The notes under the pieces were generated by a model that saw only the letters and a program-made list of their open reading frames with translations, had not been told where the DNA came from and did no database searches. A stretch of 64,000 bases of DNA, from assembly GCA_016795365.1 (NCBI GenBank), contig JAEUHN010000017.1:186001-250000 (forward strand), in the 5' to 3' direction. A program made the position numbers and the translations under genes. The DNA comes from Verrucomicrobiaceae bacterium (lineage in GTDB: Bacteria; Verrucomicrobiota; Verrucomicrobiia; Verrucomicrobiales; Verrucomicrobiaceae). Shown here piece by piece: positions 57,684-64,000 of the stretch (the first letter of the stretch is position 1; every line of letters starts with the position of its first letter).

Positions 57684-57878
57684 ATGGAAGTCTTTGCCGT
57701 CACCATCTTCGTCAGCCTCATGTTCGCCGTTCTGTTTGCGGCGCTTTTTGTGGCCGAGAGATCGCAACGCAGACGCAGCAGCCTGGAGCAAGACGCCCTG
57801 CTTCCATTTGATGACATGAGGTCAGCCCCTGTCCGCAAGAACGACCCAACGATCCCACCCCACCAATCTCCTCTATGA
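57684..57878 (+). CDS. ccoS: cbb3 oxidase assembly protein CcoS
   Basis: A protein of 64 residues with one N-terminal membrane helix (about 4-24, FAVTIFVSLMFAVLFAALFVA) followed by basic and acidic patches, 'ERSQRRRSSLEQDALLPFDD', the typical CcoS pattern of about 50-70 residues. CcoS is needed to insert heme or copper cofactors into CcoN. Its stop overlaps the ATG of ccoNO (ATGA), confirming coupling. It leads the oxidase operon in this genome. Confidence 0.85.
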   Translation: MEVFAVTIFVSLMFAVLFAALFVAERSQRRRSSLEQDALLPFDDMRSAPVRKNDPTIPPHQSPL

Positions 57879-60262
57879 CCACCAAGACCACCATCGAATA
57901 CAACGACCGGGTTGTGCGCCAGTTCATGCTGGCATCGCTCATCTTCGGTGTCGTCGCCATGCTGGTAGGCGTGCTGATCGCCTCCCAGCTGAACTTCCAT
58001 CAGCTCAACCTCGCTGAGTGGCTCTCCTTTGGTCGCTTGCGGCCGCTGCACACGAATGCGGCCATCTTTGCCTTCGTAGGCAACATGATGTTCGCAGGAG
58101 TCTATTACTCTACACAGCGCCTCTGCAAGTGTCGCATGGGGTCCGATCTGTTGTCGAACATCCACTTCTGGGGCTGGCAGTTGATCATCGCCGCAGCGGC
58201 CATCACCTTGCCGCTCGGTTACTCGCGTGGTCAGGAGTATGCGGAACTGATCTGGCCGATCAACATTGCTGTGGCGCTGATCTGGGTGGTGTTCTCGATC
58301 AACTTCTTCATGACGCTGCACAAGCGCAATGAGCCTTCCATCTACGTGGCACTGTGGTTCTACATCTCCACCATCGTGACGGTGGCAATGCTTTACATCG
58401 TGAATCACTTGTCTCTGCCGACGAGTCTCACGCACAGCTACTCGTTTTTCGGTGGCGTGCAGAACGCCCTGGTGCAGTGGTGGTATGGTCACAACGCCGT
58501 CGCCTTCTTCCTCACCACGCCGATCCTGGGCATCATGTATTACTTCCTGCCCAAGGCGGCAGAGCGTCCGGTGTATTCGTATCGTCTGTCCATCGTTCAC
58601 TTCTGGTCATTGGTGTTCCTCTACATCTGGGCGGGTCCGCATCATCTGCTGCATACCGCCTTGCCGAAGTGGCTCCAGCTTCTCGGCATGTTCTTCAGCC
58701 TCATGCTCTGGGCTCCATCCTGGGGTGGTATGTTGAACGGTCTGCTCACTCTTCGCGGTGCGTGGGACAAGCTGCGGACGGACCCCGTGGTGAAGTTCTT
58801 CATCGCCGCTGTGACCTTCTATGGCATGTCCACTTTCGAAGGGCCTCTGCTTTCGATCCGAGCCGTGAACTCGCTTTCCCACTACTCGGACTGGACCATC
58901 GGCCACGTTCATAGCGGTGCGCTTGGATGGAATGGTTTCATGGCGGCTGGCATGTTCTATTGGCTCGCACCTCGTCTCTGGAAGACAAAGCTGCACTCGA
59001 TCTCGGCAGCGAATTTCCACTTCTGGATCGGCACATTCGGCATCTTGCTCTACGTCGTCGCCATGTGGATCTCGGGCGTCATGCAGGGCCTCATGCTCAG
59101 TGCCACCACGGCTGATGGCAGTGGTCTTCAATATACCTTCCTCGACACCCTTCAGTCGATCCGTCCGCTGATGGCGCTTCGTATCATCGGTGGTGCCATG
59201 TATCTCGTGGGCTTCATTGTCATGTGCTGGAATCTGTTCATGACGATTCGTGCAGGAACTCCTTATAATGAGACCCGCGAAGTAGATGTGATCGAACGTG
59301 GTGCCAAGGATAACATGGGTTGGAAGGACACCTTCATCAATGACCCTGTCGCCTACACGTTCGGTGCGCTGATCTTGATCGGTGGCTGGTTGTTCCTGCC
59401 GAAGGGTTCAGACGTCGTTTCCCTGGTGTGCGCGGTGATCTTCACCGGACTCGCCATCCGGAAGTTCAATCAGAGCAGCCAGAAGTGGTCGTTCTGGTAT
59501 GAGAAGCTTCTTCACAACTACCTGCCCTTCACCATTCTCACCTTCGTTGCCGTCGTGATCGGTGGTCTGATCCAGATCATCCCCACCATGACAGTGAACA
59601 CGGCGAAGAACGTTGAAGACCGCGTTCAGAAGCTCTACACGCCCCTCGAACTCGCCGGTCGCGACATTTATGTGAGCGAAGGCTGCTACAACTGCCACTC
59701 GCAGATGATTCGCACACTGGTGCCCGATGTGATGCGTTATGGTCCGGCGCCTGAGCAGGGCTACTCACGCCTCGGCGAAAGCATCTACGACCATCCCTTC
59801 CAGTGGGGGTCGAAGCGCACAGGTCCAGACCTAGCTCGCGAAGGCGGTGTCCGTAACAACCTCTGGCACTACCAGCACATGATGGACCCTCGTTCCATGT
59901 CGCCAGGTTCGAACATGCCTCCTTACAAGCATCTCGCCGAGAAGGAGTTCGATCAAAAGGCTCTGCCTGGGAAGATCGCCGTTCTGGCCAAGCTTGGCGT
60001 GCCATATCCCGCCATGGAGGCAACCGCCATCAAGCTGAGCGCTCTTGAGCAGGGACAAAAGATTGCCACCGATCTGAAGAACAGCGGAGTCCAGCTGGAG
60101 CCAAATACTGAACTGGTGGCCGTCATCGCTTACCTCCAGAAGCTCGGTCAATACGAGCAACCCAAAGTCGAGGAGGACATGACCAAGAAGAAACTCGGCA
60201 TTCCTTTCCCGATCAAGCCCGGCATCCCGGACAACTTCCGCAGCGCTCAGGTCAAACCTTAA
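57875..60262 (+). CDS. ccoNO: cbb3 cytochrome c oxidase CcoN-CcoO fusion
   Basis: A protein of 795 residues that joins the heme-copper subunit and the membrane cytochrome c subunit. CcoN part (about 1-500): heme b and copper ligands 'RPLHTNAAIF', 'WWYGHNAVAFF', 'AGPHHLLHTALPKW' and 'IGHVHSGALGWNGF'. CcoO part (about 540-795): an N-terminal helix, then heme motif C604-Y-N-C-H608 in 'SEGCYNCHSQMIRTLVPD', and 'SKRTGPDLAREGG'. Fusion of these subunits is known in several phyla. The complex is a high-affinity oxygen reductase and proton pump at the inner membrane. CcoS upstream is coupled by ATGA; ccoQ follows after 15 bases. Confidence 0.95.
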   Translation: MTTKTTIEYNDRVVRQFMLASLIFGVVAMLVGVLIASQLNFHQLNLAEWLSFGRLRPLHTNAAIFAFVGNMMFAGVYYSTQRLCKCRMGSDLLSNIHFWGWQLIIAAAAITLPLGYSRGQEYAELIWPINIAVALIWVVFSINFFMTLHKRNEPSIYVALWFYISTIVTVAMLYIVNHLSLPTSLTHSYSFFGGVQNALVQWWYGHNAVAFFLTTPILGIMYYFLPKAAERPVYSYRLSIVHFWSLVFLYIWAGPHHLLHTALPKWLQLLGMFFSLMLWAPSWGGMLNGLLTLRGAWDKLRTDPVVKFFIAAVTFYGMSTFEGPLLSIRAVNSLSHYSDWTIGHVHSGALGWNGFMAAGMFYWLAPRLWKTKLHSISAANFHFWIGTFGILLYVVAMWISGVMQGLMLSATTADGSGLQYTFLDTLQSIRPLMALRIIGGAMYLVGFIVMCWNLFMTIRAGTPYNETREVDVIERGAKDNMGWKDTFINDPVAYTFGALILIGGWLFLPKGSDVVSLVCAVIFTGLAIRKFNQSSQKWSFWYEKLLHNYLPFTILTFVAVVIGGLIQIIPTMTVNTAKNVEDRVQKLYTPLELAGRDIYVSEGCYNCHSQMIRTLVPDVMRYGPAPEQGYSRLGESIYDHPFQWGSKRTGPDLAREGGVRNNLWHYQHMMDPRSMSPGSNMPPYKHLAEKEFDQKALPGKIAVLAKLGVPYPAMEATAIKLSALEQGQKIATDLKNSGVQLEPNTELVAVIAYLQKLGQYEQPKVEEDMTKKKLGIPFPIKPGIPDNFRSAQVKP

Positions 60263-60277
60263 CCACCCACCACGCTT

Positions 60278-60430
60278 ATGTTCTCACGCGTCATCTATGA
60301 ACACTGGCACGACTGGGTGCCTCTGATCGCCTTCGCCGTCACCAGTTTTGTGTATGGCCTCATGACCTTGCGCGGCCTCATGCTGCGCAAAGACAAGGCC
60401 GACCGCATGTCCAACCTCCCACTCGATTAA
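60278..60430 (+). CDS. ccoQ: CcoQ-like small subunit
   Basis: A protein of 50 residues: MFSRVIYEHWHDWVPLIAFA followed by one transmembrane helix ending 'YGLMTLRGLML' and a basic tail 'RKDKADRMSNLPLD'. Its size, single helix and position between CcoNO and CcoP fit CcoQ/FixQ, which stabilises the oxidase complex. ATG 60278 is 15 bases after the ccoNO stop; TAA at 60428-60430 precedes ccoP by six bases. The sequence is too divergent to prove homology by eye. Confidence 0.7.
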   Translation: MFSRVIYEHWHDWVPLIAFAVTSFVYGLMTLRGLMLRKDKADRMSNLPLD

Positions 60431-60436
60431 ACTGCC

Positions 60437-61123
60437 ATGGACTCATCACACACACCTTCGTCGTCGTCTGAACCGCAACTTCGCGAGCACGTTTACGACG
60501 GCATTCAGGAGTATGATCAGAAGCTGCCGAACTGGTGGCTCTTCACACTCTACATCACCATCGTCTGGTTTGTTGTCGCCTGGCTGGCTTACTATCAGTT
60601 CGGCATCGGGACCTCCGATGAGGCCCGGATGGACAGCTTCATTGCCGAGCAGCAGGCTGCTCGTGAAAAGCAGATGGGCGGTGTCACGGATGCCCAGCTG
60701 TGGGAAATGTCCCGCGATCCCAAAATGGTGGAAGCTGGCAAGGCGACCTTCATGACGCCCGGCATGTGTGTCACCTGCCATGCTCCTGATCTCTCCGGCA
60801 CTCTCGGCGGCGCCAAGCTGCCAGGTCTGCCGCTGAATGACCAGGAATGGAAGCACGGTGGCACACCCCTTGAGATGCTGACGATCATCCGCAAAGGCGC
60901 ACCCGATGTCACCAAGGGCATGATTGCCTGGGAGCCGGTTCTTGGCGTCAAACGTGTGACTGAAGTGGCAGCCTTCATCCTCAGCCATCACAAGGAAGGC
61001 GAGCCCGTGAAGCTCGCGGCTGATTCTCCGAAGCTAGGAGGTGCTGCTGCACCGGCACCAGCCCCAGGGACGGCACCAGCGCCAGCACCTGCTCCGGCCC
61101 CTGCGGCCCCGCAGGCCAAGTAG
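60437..61123 (+). CDS. ccoP: cbb3 oxidase CcoP-like subunit, single heme c
   Basis: A protein of 228 residues: an N-terminal cytosolic 'EHVYDGIQEYDQKLPNWW' CcoP motif, one transmembrane helix (about 32-52), and a single cytochrome c domain with C111-V-T-C-H115 and an axial Met probably in 'KGMIAWEPV'. The end is an Ala/Pro-rich tail of about 35 residues. Typical CcoP has two heme c domains and about 300 residues, so this is a mono-heme version. It accepts electrons from soluble cytochrome c or the bc1 complex. It starts six bases after ccoQ. Confidence 0.88.
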   Translation: MDSSHTPSSSSEPQLREHVYDGIQEYDQKLPNWWLFTLYITIVWFVVAWLAYYQFGIGTSDEARMDSFIAEQQAAREKQMGGVTDAQLWEMSRDPKMVEAGKATFMTPGMCVTCHAPDLSGTLGGAKLPGLPLNDQEWKHGGTPLEMLTIIRKGAPDVTKGMIAWEPVLGVKRVTEVAAFILSHHKEGEPVKLAADSPKLGGAAAPAPAPGTAPAPAPAPAPAAPQAK

Positions 61124-61146
61124 AGTGCCTCCTTCCCGATGATTCA

Positions 61147-61174
61147 AGGAGGAGGTCCACGGCGACCTCCTCCT
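61147..61174 (+). other. 11-bp hairpin between ccoP and ccoG holding an SD-like sequence
   Basis: AGGAGGAGGTC (61147-61157) pairs perfectly with GACCTCCTCCT (61164-61174) around a six-base loop CACGGC. The left arm, preceded by A, reads AAGGAGGAGGT, an extreme Shine-Dalgarno match, but no start codon follows at useful distance. The stem is followed by CTTCGGGG, with no T-run. It may attenuate ccoG relative to the structural genes or act in mRNA processing. Confidence 0.55.
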
Positions 61175-61219
61175 CTTCGGGGACTCGCCTCTTCAAATCT
61201 CTCACCGAATCCCAACCCC

Positions 61220-62647
61220 TTGAAAACCGAACTCAACACCACATCCCTCGGCTCCATCCGTGAAGATGGGTCCAAGAAGATTCTCCATCCGGCTGATGTC
61301 TCCGGCTTCTTCACCAAGTGGCGGCGAATTGTGGCATTGGGTTTGATCGCCGTTTACGTGGCTCTCCCTTGGATACCGGTTGGCGGTTTTCCGGCTGTGT
61401 TCCTGGATGCGGTCAATCGCCGCTTCCACTTCTTTGGGCTCACCTTGGCCACCCAGGACCTGTGGGTCTTTTTCTTCCTGGTCACGGGGCTTGGCTTTTC
61501 ACTGTTCTACGTGACCGCGCTCTTTGGTCGGGTGTGGTGCGGCTGGACGTGCCCTTACACGGTGTTTCTGGAGCACGTGTTTCGCCGGATCGAGCGATTG
61601 ATCGACGGTGATTCTCCCGCTCGCCGCCAGCTGGACAAGGCTCCCTGGACGACGGGCAAGATCGTCAGACGTGTCCTCAAGCACGGGCTCTACCTCCTGA
61701 TGGCCACCTTGATCGCTCATGTGTTTCTGAGTTACTTTGTTTCGATCAAAGGACTCTACGAGATGATGCAGCAGTCGCCCGAGGGGCACGCGTTTGCCTT
61801 CAGCGTGGTGGCCTTCCTCACGGTGGTGCTCTATTTCTGCTTCAGTTGGTTCCGCGAGCAGTTCTGCGTCATCATGTGCCCCTACGGTCGTCTGCAATCA
61901 GCGCTCAGCGACGACAACACGGTTATTATCGGCTATGACAAAAAGCGCGGTGAACCCCGTGGCCGCGCCAACGATCCCAATGCAGGTGACTGCGTGAGTT
62001 GCAATCGCTGCGTGCAGGTCTGCCCCACCGGGATTGATATTCGCAATGGCCTCCAGTTGGAGTGTATTGGATGTGCCGCGTGCGTGGATGCTTGTGGTGA
62101 CATCATGAAGAAGCTGGGCCGCAAACCTGGCCTGATCCGCTATGATTCGTATGTGGGCCTGGGGGGCGGAAAGACGAAGTTCATCCGCCCGCGCATCATT
62201 CTTTACTCCATGTTGCTCGCCGTTGGAGCCACCGCTTTTGCCTTCGCTGCCACGCACATTTCTCCGATGTATGGCGTAGTTCTGCGGATGCCTGGCAGCA
62301 CTTACTTCGAGGCGTCCGGAGAGCTGAAAAATCAGTTCCTCGTCAGGCTCATCAACAAGCGCAACGAGCCACGCAGCTTCCGCTTTGCTCTGGAAGGCGA
62401 TGTTCCCGCGGGGCTGAAAGCCAGCGGCACGGAAACCAGCCTGACCATCCCTGGCCAGAAAGAAGAAGTCCGTCCTCTCGTCCTCTCGATGCCTGCTGAC
62501 AAATATGCCAAGCCTTACAAGATGGTGATCCGCATCACCGATGAAGTCAGTGGTGCAACGATGACCACACGCCCTCTTGAATTCGTTGGTCCTAACCCGA
62601 AGCTTAAAGACAATGGATACCTCGACGCCAAACAATACCTGCGGTAG
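61220..62647 (+). CDS. ccoG: cbb3 oxidase accessory ferredoxin CcoG (FixG/RdxA)
   Basis: A protein of 475 residues: N-terminal 'SLGSIREDGSKKILHPADVSGFF', several transmembrane helices (about 37-57, 78-98, 148-170, 184-205, 330-350), cysteine motifs 'VWCGWTCPYTVFLEH' and 'CVIMCPYGRLQSAL', and a two-[4Fe-4S] ferredoxin segment 'CVSCNRCVQVCPTGID...CIGCAACVDAC'. The C-terminal 110 residues are an Ig-like FixG domain. CcoG helps reduce copper for delivery to the oxidase. The start is a TTG at 61220, giving the family's N-terminus; the ATG at 61139 would add 27 atypical residues and include the hairpin. Confidence 0.9.
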   Translation: MKTELNTTSLGSIREDGSKKILHPADVSGFFTKWRRIVALGLIAVYVALPWIPVGGFPAVFLDAVNRRFHFFGLTLATQDLWVFFFLVTGLGFSLFYVTALFGRVWCGWTCPYTVFLEHVFRRIERLIDGDSPARRQLDKAPWTTGKIVRRVLKHGLYLLMATLIAHVFLSYFVSIKGLYEMMQQSPEGHAFAFSVVAFLTVVLYFCFSWFREQFCVIMCPYGRLQSALSDDNTVIIGYDKKRGEPRGRANDPNAGDCVSCNRCVQVCPTGIDIRNGLQLECIGCAACVDACGDIMKKLGRKPGLIRYDSYVGLGGGKTKFIRPRIILYSMLLAVGATAFAFAATHISPMYGVVLRMPGSTYFEASGELKNQFLVRLINKRNEPRSFRFALEGDVPAGLKASGTETSLTIPGQKEEVRPLVLSMPADKYAKPYKMVIRITDEVSGATMTTRPLEFVGPNPKLKDNGYLDAKQYLR

Positions 62648-62831
62648 CGATTGCTGCTGTGAATCACCTCAGGGAGCATCCGTGAAGAAACCGGGCTTCA
62701 TCGGCAAGCGTCCCTGGCTCTTCGTCATTTTTGCCTTCGGAGTGATGTTCAGCGCCTGGGGCGTCATGATCTTCATGGCAGTCAAGCATCAGCCTGAGGC
62801 CATCCCGCTGGCCAAGCCCCTCGTGGAGTAG
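62613..62831 (+). CDS. Small Cys-cluster membrane protein of the cbb3 locus
   Basis: A protein of 72 residues with an N-terminal cysteine cluster 'NNTCGSDCCCESPQG' and one transmembrane helix (about 37-57, PWLFVIFAFGVMFSAWGVMIFM). It overlaps the ccoG end by 35 bases in another frame. It might bind copper or iron-sulfur for oxidase maturation, in place of CcoH/FixH, which I do not see; that is an inference. The following gene starts 5 bases after its stop. No homologue is known to me. Confidence 0.6.
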   Translation: MDTSTPNNTCGSDCCCESPQGASVKKPGFIGKRPWLFVIFAFGVMFSAWGVMIFMAVKHQPEAIPLAKPLVE

Positions 62832-62836
62832 TCCTC

Positions 62837-63520
62837 ATGCAACCCATCGACACCAGTGCAGCCGCTTTCGTCGCCGGTTTGGTGACCAGTCTTCACTGCG
62901 TCGGGATGTGCGGACCGCTGGCCTGCTCATGGGCCGTAGCGAAAGGGACGAACTCCACTTTCCTGCGTGACACCGCATTGTATCATGGGGCGCGATTGTT
63001 TGCCTATGGCATCGTCGGCGCGGTGGCTGGCACATTGGGCACCATGCCCAAGGAATGGCTTCAGCATCGGGGCATCGCGATGTTCCCCTGGTTCCTGGTG
63101 ATTGCTTTCGTTCTCGTGGGGATCGGGGCTGACGTGTGGCTGCCTAAGCCTGCTTTCCTCACTCGCCCTATGGCAAAGCTGCGCATGAAGGCGATGCAAT
63201 TCGGCAGTGCGGCGAGGGCTTCCGCGCTCGGTTTTGCCACACCCCTGCTTCCTTGCGGACCTCTTTACATGATGTTTGGGCTCGCGCTGGCCAATGGCTC
63301 GGCAGCGAAGGGCACGGAGTTCAGCGTCTCCTTTGGTCTGGGCACGTTGCCACTCCTTGCGCTGGCTCAGACGCAACTGCATCGCATCGGCATCAAGCTC
63401 TCGCCAGTGACCCTGAAACGCGTGCAACGAGGTCTCGCGCTCGCGGCGGCGGTGGTCATGGCCTGGCGCTTGCGTGGCACTTTGACAGGCGAAGAGCCAT
63501 CGTGCTGCCATTCGTCCTGA
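62837..63520 (+). CDS. UreH_2/SafE-like membrane protein (cytochrome c biogenesis transmembrane type)
   Basis: A protein of 227 residues with six predicted transmembrane segments and the typical N-terminal signature '[27 protein letters not shown]' (G-L-x-S-x-H-C-x-x-M-C-G-P) with paired cysteines, plus the second-half '[28 protein letters not shown]'. Such UreH_2 proteins are often encoded in cbb3 loci and are proposed to transport copper or nickel, or reducing power. Its position after ccoG supports a role in copper supply to the oxidase. It is the last gene of the operon; a 71-base spacer precedes the sulfatase. Confidence 0.8.
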   Translation: MQPIDTSAAAFVAGLVTSLHCVGMCGPLACSWAVAKGTNSTFLRDTALYHGARLFAYGIVGAVAGTLGTMPKEWLQHRGIAMFPWFLVIAFVLVGIGADVWLPKPAFLTRPMAKLRMKAMQFGSAARASALGFATPLLPCGPLYMMFGLALANGSAAKGTEFSVSFGLGTLPLLALAQTQLHRIGIKLSPVTLKRVQRGLALAAAVVMAWRLRGTLTGEEPSCCHSS

Positions 63521-63591
63521 GCCACGGCCACTGCGGAAGTCGTTCGTGTTAGTTGCATTTGGTTGGCACTCTGGCTCGTTGTCCATCTCCA

Positions 63592-64000
63592 TGAGATTGC
63601 TTCGCTCCACACTTCTCCTGATCACCACGCTGATGGTTTGTTCCCAAGCGTGGTCGGCCTCACCGAACATCATTTTCATCTTCTCGGACGATCATGCGCA
63701 GCATGCGATCTCCAGCTACGGATCGAAGGTGAACCAGACGCCGAACATCGACCGGCTAGCAAAAGAAGGGGCCCGGTTTACCAATTCCTTTGTCACCAAC
63801 TCCATCTGCACACCGAGCCGGGCCACTCTGCTCACCGGGCAGTATTCGCACCTCAATGGCGTGCCTGTGTTCAATAGCTTTGACGGATCTCGTGACAACG
63901 TAGCCAAGCGACTTCAGGCCGCCGGGTATCACACGGGGATGATTGGGAAGTGGCACCTTGGTTCTGATCCCACGGGCTTCGATCGTTGGATAGTGCTGCC
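63592..64000 (+). CDS. Exported sulfatase (N-terminal part, cut by window edge)
   Basis: The first 136 codons of a type I sulfatase: signal peptide ([22 protein letters not shown]), '[18 protein letters not shown]' with the D-D metal ligands, '[20 protein letters not shown]' and the active-site motif '[12 protein letters not shown]' (cysteine becomes formylglycine), then '[13 protein letters not shown]'. It continues beyond base 64000. The substrate is unknown; it belongs to the choline-sulfatase/heparan-N-sulfatase-like group found in large numbers in PVC bacteria that use sulfated polysaccharides. The ATG 63592 follows a 71-base spacer from the cbb3 locus. Confidence 0.88.

Noticed and set aside
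61139-61219. ATG start of ccoG at 61139
   Set aside because: It would translate through the hairpin and add 27 Pro/Arg-rich residues not typical of CcoG; TTG 61220 yields the family N-terminus.
1-64000. CRISPR arrays, prophage, integrases, IS elements and rRNA genes
   Set aside because: No regular direct repeats with spacers, transposase or integrase motifs, or rRNA sequences were seen.

Overview
The window looks like chromosomal DNA from a heterotrophic verrucomicrobium close to Prosthecobacter/Verrucomicrobium. That is inferred from gene content, not from a database search: a planctomycete-type cytochrome c protein, formylglycine sulfatases, a fused SpmA-SpmB protein, a Yellow/MRJP-like protein, a CcoN-CcoO fusion, and a pilus cluster laid out like the Akkermansia Amuc_1098-1101 genes. 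Coding density is high, no gene-free stretch exceeds about 210 bases, and I see no phage, IS element or CRISPR array. One tRNA, tRNA-Leu(UAA), is present.

Layout. 1-4.8 kb: PSCyt1 protein (cut by the edge), SpmAB fusion, PHP/CehA-like hydrolase, thioesterase. 4.9-11.8 kb: a metal-efflux operon (His-rich small protein, TolC-like, DUF3147, CzcB-like, CzcA-like, Cys/His small protein). 11.8-17.1 kb: ferritin-like protein, alpha/beta hydrolase, Ser/Thr kinase, DMFase-like protein. 17.1-23.8 kb: a minus-strand pilus/type II secretion operon (two GspE/PilB ATPases, GspF/PilC, pseudopilin) ending in an MRJP-like gene. 24-37 kb: tRNA-Leu, GYF protein, sulfatase, nspC, SMP-30, a degenerate-MBOAT/SGNH fusion, glycosyltransferase, nitrilase, amidohydrolase, dusB, SurA-like chaperone. 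37-42 kb: a sugar dehydrogenase/triheme protein and an AhbC/NirJ-type radical SAM enzyme. 42.2-47.7 kb: a second pilus cluster (GspL-like, PilO-like, unknown, secretin). 47.9-57.5 kb: RodZ-like, YjbQ, hflX, an isolated pseudopilin, a PHP phosphatase coupled to folP, lipase, flavin reductase. 57.7-63.5 kb: cbb3 oxidase locus ccoS-ccoNO-ccoQ-ccoP-ccoG plus small membrane proteins. A sulfatase runs off the right edge.

The two pilus clusters together supply ATPases, platform, pseudopilins, assembly proteins and secretin of one machine, although they lie about 19 kb apart. The cbb3 cluster points to microaerobic respiration. The most notable observations are (i) a recurrent TANNNT-type -10 element 5-12 bases before the start codon of many lead genes, often with a TTG-type -35, implying widespread leaderless or very-short-leader transcripts; (ii) a protein joining the C-terminal half of an AlgI-like MBOAT, without its catalytic histidines, to an intact AlgX/AlgJ-like SGNH domain; (iii) a divergent dihydropteroate synthase with an altered pABA/sulfonamide loop; (iv) a CzcA-like pump lacking one aspartate of the canonical TM4 charge triad; and (v) terminators and hairpins nested in or flush against coding sequence.
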